Positions 1-9,412 of a DNA stretch of 64,000 nucleotides are shown one piece after another (the first letter of the stretch is position 1; each line of letters begins with the position of its first letter). A program made the translations under genes and the position numbers. Below the pieces are notes generated by a model. The model was not told the DNA's origin, did no database searches, and saw only the letters and a program-made list of their open reading frames with translations. The stretch is from Candidatus Pantoea haifensis (GTDB lineage Bacteria > Pseudomonadota > Gammaproteobacteria > Enterobacterales > Enterobacteriaceae): contig JAGTWN010000004.1 of NCBI GenBank assembly GCA_018842655.1, positions 2,356,001 to 2,420,000 of the forward strand, in the 5' to 3' direction.

Positions 1-64
1 CACTCAACAGTGCAGAACCAACCATGGCAGCAATCAGGGTTTTCGCAATATTTGACTTGTTCAT
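1..64 (-). CDS. osmY: OsmY-like periplasmic protein, N-terminal start only (runs off window)
   Basis: Only the first 21 codons are present. They read as a signal peptide beginning MNKSNIAKTLIAAMVGSALL, with a basic N-region and a hydrophobic core. OsmY is an osmotically induced periplasmic BON-domain protein. The call rests on this leader plus position: osmY lies directly downstream of prfC on the same strand in enterobacteria, as here. No BON domain is inside the window, so another exported protein cannot be excluded. Confidence 0.6.
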   Translation of the reverse strand, partial: MNKSNIAKTLIAAMVGSALLS

Positions 65-280
65 CGATATATTCCTTCTATCAGTTAACTCACCCACCAC
101 TGTGGGCGTGACAGCAGCAAACGGCACTGCTGTAAGGTTGGACGTAAGGAGAAGAAAATTCTCTTTCGCTGCCCGATAGAGTAATCATAGTCAGGATTTT
201 GCGTTTTGCTGGAGTAACTGGTTGATAGCGCGCTGAAATAGACGAAACGGGGCGTTTTTAGGAGGAGTCTGTAGCGGGAG

Positions 281-315
281 AATCAGGGCCACTCTCAACT
301 GGAATGACCCTGATT
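281..315. repeat. Inverted repeat in the prfC-osmY gap
   Basis: AATCAGGG at 281-288 is repeated in inverted form as CCCTGATT at 308-315, so the 19 bases between can loop out. It lies just beyond the prfC stop codon on the transcribed strand. There is no following U-run, so it is at best a weak terminator or an mRNA-stabilising hairpin. The rest of 65-333 holds no recognisable gene. Confidence 0.4.
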
Positions 316-333
316 TAAGGCGGTTCGGGCAGA

Positions 334-1920
334 TTAGTGCTCGCGTGTCTTACGGAACTTCACCTCAGGATAACGCTCCTGAGTAATGTTCAGATTTACC
401 ATGGTAGGTGCGATATATGTCAGGTTATCGCCGCCGTCCAGCGCAAGGTTTACCTCGTTTTTACGTTGAAATTCGTCGAATTTCTTCGCATCGCTGCATT
501 CAACCCAGCGCGCAGTAGAAACGTTGATCGACTCGTAAATCGCTTCAACGTTGTACTCGCTTTTCAGGCGAGCAACGACCACATCGAACTGCAAAACACC
601 GACAGCACCCACAATCAGATCGTTATTGTGAACCGGACGGAACACTTGCACCGCGCCCTCTTCAGAGAGCTGAACCAGTCCTTTCAGTAACTGCTTCTGC
701 TTAAGTGGATCGCGCAGTCGGATGCGACGGAATAGCTCAGGCGCGAAGTTAGGAATACCGGTGAACTTCATGTTTTCACCTTGTGTAAAGGTGTCACCGA
801 TCTGAATCGTGCCGTGGTTGTGCAAGCCAATGATGTCGCCAGGATAAGCCTCTTCAACGTGCGAGCGATCGCCCGCCATGAAGGTCAACGCATCGGCAAT
901 CACCACATCTTTGCCGATACGGACCTGGCGCAGTTTCATGCCTTTTTCATATTTACCGGACACCACACGCATAAATGCCACACGGTCACGGTGTTTTGGA
1001 TCCATATTGGCCTGGATCTTAAAGACGAAACCGGTAAATTTCTCTTCTTTGGCTTCCACGGTGCGGGTGTCGGTTTGACGCGGCATTGGCGTAGGTGCCC
1101 AGGAAACCAGGCCATCCAGCATATGGTCAACGCCAAAGTTACCCAACGCCGTACCAAAGAATACTGGCGACAGTTCACCTTTCAGGAAGGCGTCCTGCTC
1201 AAATTCGTGCGATGCACCTTTTACCAGTTCCAGTTCATCACGTAACTGCGCAGCCAGTTCTTCACCCACTGCGCTGTCGAGTTCTGGATTATCCAGACCT
1301 TTAACAATGCGGACTTCCTGAATGGTGTGGCCCTTACCGCTCTGATAAAGATAAGTTTCATCGTTGTAGAGGTGGTAAACGCCTTTAAACAGCTTACCGC
1401 AGCCAATTGGCCAGGTGATCGGTGCACAGGCGATCTTCAGTTCATTCTCGACTTCATCCAGCAGCTCCATCGGATCGCGGATGTCACGGTCGAGTTTGTT
1501 CATAAAGGTCAGGATTGGCGTATCGCGCAGGCGGGTAACTTCCATCAGCTTGCGGGTACGATCCTCAACGCCTTTTGCCGCGTCAATAACCATCAGACAG
1601 CAGTCAACTGCCGTCAGGGTGCGGTAGGTATCTTCCGAGAAGTCTTCGTGGCCTGGGGTATCCAGCAGGTTAACCAGACTGTCACGGTAAGGAAACTGCA
1701 TCACGGAGGTGGTGATAGAGATACCGCGCTGCTTCTCCATTTCCATCCAGTCAGATTTGGCGTGCTGGTTGGAGCCACGGCCTTTTACTGTACCGGCGGT
1801 CTGGATCGCCTGTCCAAACAGCAAGACTTTTTCGGTAATAGTGGTTTTACCGGCATCCGGGTGCGAGATGATCGCGAAGGTGCGGCGGCGTGCCACCTCT
1901 TCTAAAAAGGGATTAGACAT
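334..1920 (-). CDS. prfC: Peptide chain release factor 3 (RF3)
   Basis: RF3 is a cytosolic GTPase that recycles release factors RF1 and RF2 from the ribosome after translation termination. The 528-residue product matches the usual length of about 529. GTPase motifs are visible: G1 SHPDAGKTT near residues 19-27, G3 DTPGHEDF, and G4 NKLD. The start is placed at [15 protein letters not shown], which aligns with the family N-terminus. An in-frame ATG 33 bases upstream would add eleven residues with no family support. The reading frame is intact. Its neighbour osmY follows as in E. coli. High confidence. Confidence 0.97.
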   Translation of the reverse strand: MSNPFLEEVARRRTFAIISHPDAGKTTITEKVLLFGQAIQTAGTVKGRGSNQHAKSDWMEMEKQRGISITTSVMQFPYRDSLVNLLDTPGHEDFSEDTYRTLTAVDCCLMVIDAAKGVEDRTRKLMEVTRLRDTPILTFMNKLDRDIRDPMELLDEVENELKIACAPITWPIGCGKLFKGVYHLYNDETYLYQSGKGHTIQEVRIVKGLDNPELDSAVGEELAAQLRDELELVKGASHEFEQDAFLKGELSPVFFGTALGNFGVDHMLDGLVSWAPTPMPRQTDTRTVEAKEEKFTGFVFKIQANMDPKHRDRVAFMRVVSGKYEKGMKLRQVRIGKDVVIADALTFMAGDRSHVEEAYPGDIIGLHNHGTIQIGDTFTQGENMKFTGIPNFAPELFRRIRLRDPLKQKQLLKGLVQLSEEGAVQVFRPVHNNDLIVGAVGVLQFDVVVARLKSEYNVEAIYESINVSTARWVECSDAKKFDEFQRKNEVNLALDGGDNLTYIAPTMVNLNITQERYPEVKFRKTREH

Positions 1921-2151
1921 GGAATTCTTCTCAACGAGGCAACGCTGCGGCAACTTGCCAGGCGCTGCTAATAAATCACGGTGGCCGGTATAACCTTACC
2001 GGCAGGTAATCGGTGCCGAATGCGAAAATTTATCGTCGGCTGATAAGCGCGACGTGACATTGGCGGCGATTCCGGTTACCCCATCAGTATTAAGGCGGCA
2101 TAGCATACAATATTTTGTGCGCGCTGTCCCATTCGTGGCGGGAAGAAAGCG

Positions 2152-2188
2152 GCTGCTTTATGTCCGCTCAGTTGTCGCATAAAGCAGC
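2152..2188. repeat. 11-bp inverted repeat in the prfC upstream gap
   Basis: GCTGCTTTATG at 2152-2162 is perfectly inverted as CATAAAGCAGC at 2178-2188, with 15 bases between. It lies downstream of the M20 amidohydrolase gene and upstream of prfC. There is no U-run, so classical terminator function is uncertain. The 303-base gap 1921-2223 must also hold the prfC promoter; I see no other feature in it. Confidence 0.45.
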
Positions 2189-2223
2189 GTCGCCCTCTCC
2201 TTGCAGAAAGGGCGGGAAGAACA

Positions 2224-3327
2224 TTAACCCAATACCTTCACAACGCAAGATTTAAACACCCTGACGCCGATGTCTAGCGAGCTCAGATCAAAATGCATAT
2301 CCGGGTGATGCAGGCCCGGCACCAGGTTCGTGCCCAATCCCCAGAAGCCTGCTTTCACACCCGGACGTTTCACCGGATAGTAGAAAAAGTCTTCGCTGCC
2401 AGGGGTGGTTTTACTGCCGAGCAGCCCTTCCTCTCCCAGCACCTCAACAATGGCTGCGCGGATAACCGCTGTCGCTTCATCATGAATTTCCGCGGCGGGC
2501 ATCTCTTTTAACACCACCACTTCAGCACTGGCTCCCAGCGCCGCAACGCTGTGGGTAATCGCTTGTGTCACTTTCTCTTTCAGCAACGCCATCGGTGCGT
2601 TCTCTTGCGAGCGCAAATCCCACACGACACGTGCTTCATCAGGTACTGAATTGGTCACACCGGCATCGCATAAAAACCGCGTCGCTTTTACACTCCAGTT
2701 CAGCCCCGGTGAGAGATGAATACTCTTTACCGCCTGTACCGCCTGCACGGCTGCATCTAAAGCGTTGACGCCCAGATGGGGACGCGCCGCGTGTGCTGGC
2801 TGGCCCTTGATGGTCGCTTCCAGCGTACTGCACGCCGAGTACACCACCGCAGGCACCGCCTGACCAACAACGCACTCTTCCAGCGGACGAAGGTGAAAGC
2901 CTAAAATCATATCAACGTCGTCAATGGCACCGCCCTCTACCATCGCCAGCGCGCCTGCACCCAGCTCTTCCGCGGGCTGAAACAGAATCTTCAACCGTCC
3001 ACGCTTTACCGCGCCTTCTTTCAACAACTCCTGCGCTGCCGTTAACACCACAGAAGCGTGCCCGTCATGGCCGCAGGTATGACGCGCGCAGTGCTCACCA
3101 TCAATAATGTGGCCGAGCGCATCCATATCAGCGCGCAGCGCCAGTACCGGCCCCGCGACGCCGCTGTCAATTTCAGCCACAATGCCGGTGGTATTATTAA
3201 TGCCACGTGTGACTTTCAGCCCGGCTTTTTCTAACTGTTCGGCGATATAAGCAGACGTTTTAAACTCTTCGAATCCTAATTCTGGAATCTCATGCAGATA
3301 GTGGTAATGCTCTAAAACGTTGGACAC
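2224..3327 (-). CDS. M20-family amidohydrolase / metallopeptidase
   Basis: Predicted cytosolic zinc amidohydrolase of the M20D (aminoacylase / hippurate hydrolase-like) group, which cleaves N-acyl or dipeptide-like amide bonds. Visible metal-site motifs in order are RADMDAL, HTCGHDGH, QPAEE and GSEDF. The product is 367 residues, typical of the family. I chose the GTG start at 3327, giving a protein beginning SNVLEHYHYLHEIPELGFEE, because an AGGAGA Shine-Dalgarno sits seven bases upstream. The longer ATG version adds a cysteine-rich stretch unlike the family. The gene starts 10 bases after the corrected yjiG stop, so it is the last gene of a yjiH-yjiG-M20 operon. In E. coli this place is taken by iadA. 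The substrate is unknown. Confidence 0.85.
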   Translation of the reverse strand: MSNVLEHYHYLHEIPELGFEEFKTSAYIAEQLEKAGLKVTRGINNTTGIVAEIDSGVAGPVLALRADMDALGHIIDGEHCARHTCGHDGHASVVLTAAQELLKEGAVKRGRLKILFQPAEELGAGALAMVEGGAIDDVDMILGFHLRPLEECVVGQAVPAVVYSACSTLEATIKGQPAHAARPHLGVNALDAAVQAVQAVKSIHLSPGLNWSVKATRFLCDAGVTNSVPDEARVVWDLRSQENAPMALLKEKVTQAITHSVAALGASAEVVVLKEMPAAEIHDEATAVIRAAIVEVLGEEGLLGSKTTPGSEDFFYYPVKRPGVKAGFWGLGTNLVPGLHHPDMHFDLSSLDIGVRVFKSCVVKVLG

Positions 3328-3337
3328 GGCTTCTCTC

Positions 3338-3810
3338 CTAGACAAACAAACGCATGACAAACATGGCAATCAGCGCATTAACGATGCTTACCAGCATCAG
3401 TAGCGGCCAGTATTTTTTGGTACATCAGCAACGCCTAACAGACGCCCCATATACTGCAACTGCGATCCCATCAGGAAAATAGCGGGCGCTAAAATAGTAA
3501 TATCCGCACCGGTCAGTAGCCCTTTAGTCAGCAAACTCACCGCCACGCCCGTGCCCGCCGAGGATGAAAGCCATGCGGTAAGCAGTACGGTAATCGCCTC
3601 GCCAGGCAAACCAAACAGCCCCATCACGGGCTCAAAAACGTGACCGAGAAACTGCATGATGCCCAGAAGATTAAGCACTTCTGCCAGAACATAAGCCATT
3701 ACCACATTGGGCATCAGGTTATGAATTGCAATATGAAAGCCTTTGCGCGCACCCGTAACAAATACATCAAAAGGATTTTGGCTGACTTTAACCGTGTTAT
3801 TATTTTCCAT
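3338..3810 (-). CDS. yjiG: YjiG-like inner-membrane protein (nucleoside-recognition/Gate domain), frameshifted as sequenced
   Basis: Hydrophobic membrane protein paired with YjiH; the pair forms a predicted two-subunit transporter of unknown substrate. The sequence as given stops early with GVADVPKNTGRY. Adding one base in the A6 run (T6 on the + strand, about 3416-3421) restores a C-terminus KKYWPLLMLVSIVNALIAMF, which matches the E. coli YjiG C-terminal helix, and moves the stop to 3338. The corrected length is about 157 residues. Its start overlaps the yjiH stop by 11 bases, indicating translational coupling. The shift is most likely a sequencing error. Confidence 0.8.
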
Positions 3811-4467
3811 CGACGAAATCCTTTTTATATACGCTGCTTAATACGAAGCGCGTAATTGCCGCGCCAACGAACTTCAGAACAAACATCAGCGCCAGCGGAA
3901 TAATCACAGGCAATGTCATTGAGGCAAAAAGGGCTGAACCAATAGCAAAATAGTTATTAATTAAACCCGCACCTGAATATTGCCAGGCACTCATCACCAC
4001 AACGTCTTTTTTCGTAACCTGATTTTGGTCATACATCTCTTTGGTCAAGGCCGCCCCGGCATCGGTACTTTGCAGATCGGTAATCAACGCCAGCCCGCAA
4101 CGTCCCGGCAGCCCCATCAGCGGTTTAAGCAGAGGCGTTAATAATTTATGTGCCGCTCGGATCGCGCCGTAATGCGTAAAGATCTCAAGCACGCCAAGCG
4201 CCAGCATCACGGTTGGCGTGAGGGATAAGGCAAACAAAAAGCCTGCTTTCGCACTTAGCCCGCCCGCGCCAAGAAAGGTGTTGCTGGCAGGATCTTTCAT
4301 GGTGCCGAAGCTTCCACCCAGCGTGGTGAAATCAAATGCTCCGAGCCATTTCAGGCCATCGACTTTATAGAACAAACCTGAAAAAAACAGAATCGCAATA
4401 ATTAACGCCAGATAACTGCCTTTACTTGTGGTGACTTTTTCAGAGGGGTTAATGTTTCATCCGACAT
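3800..4467 (-). CDS. yjiH: YjiH-like inner-membrane protein, frameshifted as sequenced
   Basis: Polytopic membrane partner of YjiG, Gate-domain type. The long open frame begins inside the protein (FYKVDGLKWLGAFDF). A better start is the ATG at 4465-4467, with an AGGAGA Shine-Dalgarno just upstream, encoding MSDETLT. That frame joins the rest only if one base is added to the C4 run (G4 on the + strand, 4445-4448), giving TPSEKVTTSKGSYLALIIAI and a first membrane helix. The corrected protein is about 222 residues, close to E. coli YjiH. It is the first gene of the yjiH-yjiG-M20 operon. Confidence 0.78.
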
Positions 4468-4940
4468 AACATCTCCTGCTTAATTTGCCTTGCCGTTTAT
4501 TTGCCCAGAGGCAAGTTCCAATATAGGGAACTCACTACTAAGCAGGATCTATGCCAGAGCCAGCTCTTTATTATTTGCACAAGAAATAAATGTTTAGTCG
4601 CGATGTGTTTGATGGAATATCCACCATCTTTAGCAAAATATTATTTATTCATTAACATACCTGTAAAAATAATATTTTCGTCACGCCATTACTTTTAAGC
4701 TCTTTTTCATCTTTGCACCAGCATTGCGCAGGCCCGCTGCACTAAAAAGGTGCCACTTCCCCCTCAAAAGTAAAAGCGGACAAAAATGAGAATCTCTCGC
4801 ATTCAAAATCCTGAATAATTCTTTTTAAATCAACGATATAAAAACGGTTTTTTAGGGAAATCGCTTTCCCTGCCGCAAAGGTTTGATGCATAATTCACCT
4901 TCTCTCACCTGCTTAACTTATCTTATACAAGGATGCGGCC
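4468..4940. other. Divergent promoter region yjiH / ftnA with a leader hairpin
   Basis: This 473-base AT-rich gap separates divergent yjiH and ftnA, so it should carry both promoters. The only distinct structure is a 7-bp stem with a 4-base loop, AGGGAAA (4854-4860) and TTTCCCT (4865-4871), about 70 bases before ftnA. No convincing Fur box or small RNA was recognised. Confidence 0.4.
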
Positions 4941-5450
4941 ATGCTGACTGCTGAAATGACTGGACGTTTAAACAACCAGCTAAACCTGGAATTTTTCTCT
5001 GCCAATCTTTATCTACAAATGAGTGCCTGGTGCAGTGATAAAGGCTTCGAAGGCGCAGCCGCGTTTCTGAAAGAGCACTCCCGTGAAGAGATGGAGCATA
5101 TGCAGCGCCTGTTCGATTACCTGAGTGATACCGGTGCCATGCCGGTGTTAGGCACCATCGCTGCGCCACCCGTTGCGTATAATTCCCTGACCGAACTGTT
5201 TCAGCAGACGCTGGAGCATGAACAGCTGATTACCGGCAAAATTAATGAACTGGCCCACGCTGCCATGAGCACGCAGGATTACTCCACGTTTAACTTCCTG
5301 CAATGGTACGTTGCTGAGCAGCATGAAGAAGAGAAGCTGTTTAAAACCGTGCTGGATAAGCTGGCGTTAGTGGGTAATAGCGGTGATGGCCTGTTCCTGA
5401 TCGATAAAGATCTGGCGCGTATGAACGCCGAAAGTCACGGCGGCGCGTAA
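4941..5450 (+). CDS. ftnA: Bacterial non-haem ferritin
   Basis: Cytosolic 24-mer iron-storage protein that oxidises Fe(II) and stores it as a ferric mineral core. At 169 residues it has the FtnA length. The ferroxidase ligands are visible: E17, Y24, E50, H53, E94, E126, Q127 and E130. The stretch [30 protein letters not shown] is FtnA-like and unlike FtnB, which lacks these residues. The start is supported by AAGGA upstream of ATG 4941. A strong hairpin terminator follows at once. It is monocistronic and convergent with the GH31 gene. Confidence 0.95.
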   Translation: MLTAEMTGRLNNQLNLEFFSANLYLQMSAWCSDKGFEGAAAFLKEHSREEMEHMQRLFDYLSDTGAMPVLGTIAAPPVAYNSLTELFQQTLEHEQLITGKINELAHAAMSTQDYSTFNFLQWYVAEQHEEEKLFKTVLDKLALVGNSGDGLFLIDKDLARMNAESHGGA

Positions 5451-5460
5451 TCGCCTGACA

Positions 5461-5492
5461 AAAAAAGCCCACCTGCGACGGTGGGCTTTTTT
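5461..5492. terminator. Bidirectional rho-independent terminator between ftnA and GH31 gene
   Basis: GCCCACC (5467-5473) pairs with GGTGGGC (5480-5486) across a six-base loop. It is flanked by a T6 run on the right and an A6 run on the left, so it works for ftnA and for the convergent glycosidase gene. Confidence 0.9.
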
Positions 5493-5494
5493 GC

Positions 5495-7858
5495 TTAACC
5501 GAGGCGGTAATATGCACTTTTCACGCCATTAACCCACAGTTCACGGGTTTCTCCCGCTGGTAGCCGCAGCGCAAGTTCACGCCATGCCGGTTGATAATCG
5601 CCGCGTTTTTCCAGCGTGAGATCGAGCCGCGCTGCGCTGCCTTTCAGCGTCCAGTTGAGCCAGAGCGCGTTGCCTTCGCGCCAGCCGTGACTTTCTCCAT
5701 CATCATCAAACAGTTCTCCCAGGCTGATGGCATCGCCGGGCGCTGGCCACAATTGCAGTTCCCGCACGTTATCCAGCTGCGCGTTAGTGGTACTTTCGCA
5801 GCGCCCCAGTGGAATTGCTGCACCGGCACGCACCAGCAGAGGTAAGCGATCCAGCGGTGCATCCAGCGTTACGCGCTCACCGCCAGGATACCAGTCGCCG
5901 CTGTGCCAGTCATACCAGCCATGCGTATTGCGCGGCAGATAAACTTCGCGTTGACGTGCGCCCTGCTCTACCACACTGGCCACCAGCAGATCGCGGCCTA
6001 ACATGAAGTCGTCACACTCCTGATAAGTAATCTCATCCTCTTCATGATCGAGAAAGGTTGGCCGCAGCACAGGCTCATCATACGCGCTGGCCTGCCATGC
6101 CAGCGTATAAAGATAGGGCATCAGACGGTAGCGCAGGCGTATCGCTTCACGGATCATTGGGGTCGCTTCGGGATACATCCACGGCTCATTGACAGTATGG
6201 TCATCATTCCATGAATGAATGGTAAAACGCGGATGCATCACGCCATTCTGTACCCAGCGCACAAACAGCTCGGCGTCGGGCTTATCACCGGAAAAACCGC
6301 CCACATCATGGCCGACATTAAACAGTCCCGACAAACTCATGCCTAACCCCATGCGGATGTTATAGCGCAGCGTCTGCCAGTTAGTGCGGTTATCACCGCT
6401 CCAGGTTTGTACATAGCGTTGCATACCAGCACAGCCGGAGCGTGAAATCAGGTAAGGTCGTTTTTCTGGGGCAAAACGCTGCTGCGCTTCCATCGATGCA
6501 CGCATCATCAGCAGCGGCATTACCGGACGAATATGCTTAATGGCGATCTCCTGGCCAAAGCCGTGACAGCGTGCTTCGCCGTCCCATACTTCATATTCGT
6601 TGTTATCGTTCCAGGTTGAATCAATGCCCTTTTCCAGCAACTGTTCAGTGACGTTATCCTGCCACCAGCGCACCGCTTGCGGATGAGTAAAGTCGAGATG
6701 CGAACCTTCATCATCCCAAAACACCGAACGTTCCGGACGATCCTGCTCTGAGTCGCGAATAAACAACCCTTGCGCTGCCACTTCCTGATAGCGAGGATGA
6801 TCCTGTAACAGACAGGGCTTGATATTGGCTGCCAGCTTCATTCCCGCCGCATGAAACGCCTCGCTCATGGCACTGGGATTAGGCACTTTGTCGTAGTTCC
6901 AGTTAAACACGTAACGCTTGTTGTTAATTGAGGTATAGCCTGAGGAAAGCTGGAACGAGTCGCAGGGTATCTCATGCTCGCGGCACAGGCGGATGAACGA
7001 CTGTAGCTGCTGCTGCGCGTCTGGCGCATCGGTGTAATGCATGGTTGAGCCGCTGTAGCCAAGACTCCATTTAGGCTGAAACAGCGTGCGACCCGTCAGT
7101 CTGACAAAGGCTTTGGTGACGTCCAGCAGCCTTGGCCCCAGCAGCATGTAGTAGTCGAGATCGCCCGCTTCGGCGCGATAACGACGATACGGCAGATGGT
7201 AGTTATCCAGCTCATTGCCCAGATCGAGCCAGCTACTGCTGAGATTGTCGTAGAACAGGCCGAAACTCACGCCGTCACGCTGCGTCAGGGTAAAAGGAAT
7301 GTGCTTATAAAGCGGATCGGTGCTGTACGCGTTGTACCCCATCGCATCGAGATTACGCATCTCAAAGCGGCGATTAACCCGGTTGAGATCACCGGCTTTT
7401 TCACCGAGTCCATAAACGCGATCCTGCGGCTGGCGACGCTGATAGTGTTCAACACCGTCGCCGTGGGCATTCAAAAGATAAGCGCCGGTATGACGATCGG
7501 CAGCCAGCGGCAGCCAGTTTTCGCCATCAAAATGTTCCCAGCTCAGACACAGTGGTTGATGCACTGTCACGCGTAATCTATCGGTTGCGAGAACAAGCTG
7601 CTGTGCGTCATGCGTCACCTGGAACGCTGGCAGGGTAAACCCCTCAAGTGACTCACGATCGCGCCCCTGCCACGGCACATCCTCCTCTGGTGCAATGCTC
7701 CAGGTGCGATTCAGTGCCAGTTCGCCGTCACGCTTCAGCAGCACACGCATCAAACCGCTCTCCAGTACACAGACGCGAAGAATATGGCGATTTTCGACTT
7801 TAAGCTCAACAAAGTGATCGGCCTGCTGATGCAGCGTCCAGTTCTTCAGGGTTTTCAT
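5495..7858 (-). CDS. Glycoside hydrolase family 31 (alpha-glucosidase / alpha-xylosidase type)
   Basis: Predicted cytosolic retaining alpha-glycosidase of 787 residues, full length for GH31. The N-terminal beta-sandwich contains the family stretch VYGLGEKAGDLNR. The catalytic (beta/alpha)8 barrel carries WNDNNEYE, where the aspartate is the likely nucleophile, and SRSGCAGMQRY followed by WSGDN, where the aspartate is the likely acid/base. No signal peptide is seen. The gene lies 10 bases downstream of an MFS transporter on the same strand, with a divergent LacI regulator beyond, so it probably hydrolyses an imported oligosaccharide or alpha-glycoside. The exact sugar cannot be read from the sequence. 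Confidence 0.88.
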   Translation of the reverse strand: MKTLKNWTLHQQADHFVELKVENRHILRVCVLESGLMRVLLKRDGELALNRTWSIAPEEDVPWQGRDRESLEGFTLPAFQVTHDAQQLVLATDRLRVTVHQPLCLSWEHFDGENWLPLAADRHTGAYLLNAHGDGVEHYQRRQPQDRVYGLGEKAGDLNRVNRRFEMRNLDAMGYNAYSTDPLYKHIPFTLTQRDGVSFGLFYDNLSSSWLDLGNELDNYHLPYRRYRAEAGDLDYYMLLGPRLLDVTKAFVRLTGRTLFQPKWSLGYSGSTMHYTDAPDAQQQLQSFIRLCREHEIPCDSFQLSSGYTSINNKRYVFNWNYDKVPNPSAMSEAFHAAGMKLAANIKPCLLQDHPRYQEVAAQGLFIRDSEQDRPERSVFWDDEGSHLDFTHPQAVRWWQDNVTEQLLEKGIDSTWNDNNEYEVWDGEARCHGFGQEIAIKHIRPVMPLLMMRASMEAQQRFAPEKRPYLISRSGCAGMQRYVQTWSGDNRTNWQTLRYNIRMGLGMSLSGLFNVGHDVGGFSGDKPDAELFVRWVQNGVMHPRFTIHSWNDDHTVNEPWMYPEATPMIREAIRLRYRLMPYLYTLAWQASAYDEPVLRPTFLDHEEDEITYQECDDFMLGRDLLVASVVEQGARQREVYLPRNTHGWYDWHSGDWYPGGERVTLDAPLDRLPLLVRAGAAIPLGRCESTTNAQLDNVRELQLWPAPGDAISLGELFDDDGESHGWREGNALWLNWTLKGSAARLDLTLEKRGDYQPAWRELALRLPAGETRELWVNGVKSAYYRLG

Positions 7859-7868
7859 CTTACTGTCC

Positions 7869-9179
7869 TTATTGATTCGCGTTGCGTTGACGGCGTTCGG
7901 CGATAAACATCACCAGGAAAACTGCGCCAATCAGGTCAAAGAAGCCCATGGCGATAAACAGGGGATTAAAGCCGAGGGTGTCGGCGGTTACGCCGATAAT
8001 CAGAGAGAAAATAAAGCTGGCGATCCAGGCGCAGGAGCCGCGCATGCCGTTGACGGTCGCCATCTGACGGCGGTCGAATTTTTCCACCACCAGCGCGCTT
8101 AACATGCAGGAAATCACCTGATGGCCAAAGCCGCCCACAGAAATCAAGGCGATAGCAAGATAAGGGTCGTCAACCAGCGTCATCAGGCCCAATGAGACCA
8201 TCAACACCGCACCGGTCACCGAACTGGCGACAATAGAATTGACACGCGTCAGGCCAAAACAGCGCACATAGAGTTTGGTCAGATACCCGCTGGCGACGCT
8301 GCCAAGATCGGCGGCCAGGAAAGGCAGCCAGGCGAACATCACAATCTGCTTAAGATCCATGCCGCGTTCATTGGCGAGGTAGAGTGGCACCCAGAAACTC
8401 AGCACGGCCCACGCCGGTTCCGCCAGAAAAGCGGGAATGGCGATACCGTAGAATTTTTTCTCTTTGCCGATCACTTTCAGCGCGCTGAAAAAAGGCAGCT
8501 TCTCGCCCACCGCTTCGTTGTCCTGATTGATGAAGGCACGTTCTTCATCTGACAGGCGCGGATGGCGTTCTGGTGACTGATAGCCCCACCACCATAAACC
8601 GACCCACAACAAACCCAGCCCGCCGGTCAGCAGAAACGCACCCTGCCAGCCGAATGAGATATGCGCTACGTAGATAATTGGCGGTGCCAGCATCGCACCA
8701 ACCGAGAAACCGACCCCTGCCCAACCGGCAGCAACCGGACGCTCCTTTTTCGGGAACCAGTCACCAATGGCTTTGGCATTCGCGGGTGTGGCGGCGGCTT
8801 CGGATGCACCCATCACAAAACGCAGCAGCGCCAGATGCAGCCAGCTTCCGGCTCCGGCATGCAGCAAACAGGTCAATGACCAGATCAGCGCACAGATCAG
8901 AAAGCCCATCTTCAGGCCAATAACATCAATCAGCCAGCCGCAAACGGGCTGGAACAGGGTGTAAGCGAGCTGAAAAGCCGCAACGACCCAGGAATATTGC
9001 TCGGTGCTCATGCTCAGGCTGCTTTTCAGTTCAGGCGCCAAAATACCGAGCGAGTTACGGGTGATGTAGTTAACGGTGACACCCAGCAGAAACATCCCCA
9101 GCATCCACCAGCGCAGATGTTTAATCGCCCGCACCGTGCGCGAGGCGCCGATGGGCTTGGTTGTTGATTCGATGCTCAT
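7869..9179 (-). CDS. MFS transporter, anion:cation symporter (hexuronate/glucarate-like) family
   Basis: Inner-membrane secondary transporter of about 436 residues with the twelve-helix pattern of the major facilitator superfamily. The first helix is followed by GVTVNYITRNSLGILAPEL, which resembles the ACS family (ExuT, GudP). The start is at MSIESTTKPIG, where AGGAGTT lies seven bases upstream; the longer upstream ATG is unsupported. It forms a two-gene operon with the GH31 gene, so its substrate may be a glycoside or uronate-containing sugar. That substrate link is inferred from context only. Confidence 0.85.
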   Translation of the reverse strand: MSIESTTKPIGASRTVRAIKHLRWWMLGMFLLGVTVNYITRNSLGILAPELKSSLSMSTEQYSWVVAAFQLAYTLFQPVCGWLIDVIGLKMGFLICALIWSLTCLLHAGAGSWLHLALLRFVMGASEAAATPANAKAIGDWFPKKERPVAAGWAGVGFSVGAMLAPPIIYVAHISFGWQGAFLLTGGLGLLWVGLWWWGYQSPERHPRLSDEERAFINQDNEAVGEKLPFFSALKVIGKEKKFYGIAIPAFLAEPAWAVLSFWVPLYLANERGMDLKQIVMFAWLPFLAADLGSVASGYLTKLYVRCFGLTRVNSIVASSVTGAVLMVSLGLMTLVDDPYLAIALISVGGFGHQVISCMLSALVVEKFDRRQMATVNGMRGSCAWIASFIFSLIIGVTADTLGFNPLFIAMGFFDLIGAVFLVMFIAERRQRNANQ

Positions 9180-9372
9180 GTGCAACTCCTGTGAAAACTG
9201 AGATGGCTGTGAATATTTCACCTCGCCTTGCGGCGTACCACGTTTACCTGCACCGAACATAGAAAAGCCGAAAACGTGGGTACAGCCACTTTTTTGCAAA
9301 CATTTTCATGGCAAGCTGAATCTCAGCGAAAAACAGTGGCAATTAACCCATCTGACGCGATTCAGCACGTTG

Positions 9373-9386
9373 TGAAAAATTTTTCA
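9373..9386. promoter_or_regulatory. Perfect palindrome, candidate LacI-family operator
   Basis: TGAAAAATTTTTCA is a perfect 14-base palindrome lying between the divergent MFS and LacI-regulator genes, 27 bases before the regulator ATG. Its symmetry and place suit autoregulation and control of the MFS-GH31 operon. No footprint or homologous site is known to me. Confidence 0.45.
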
Positions 9387-9412
9387 TTTGGAGATTTGAT
9401 GGCGATCACAGA

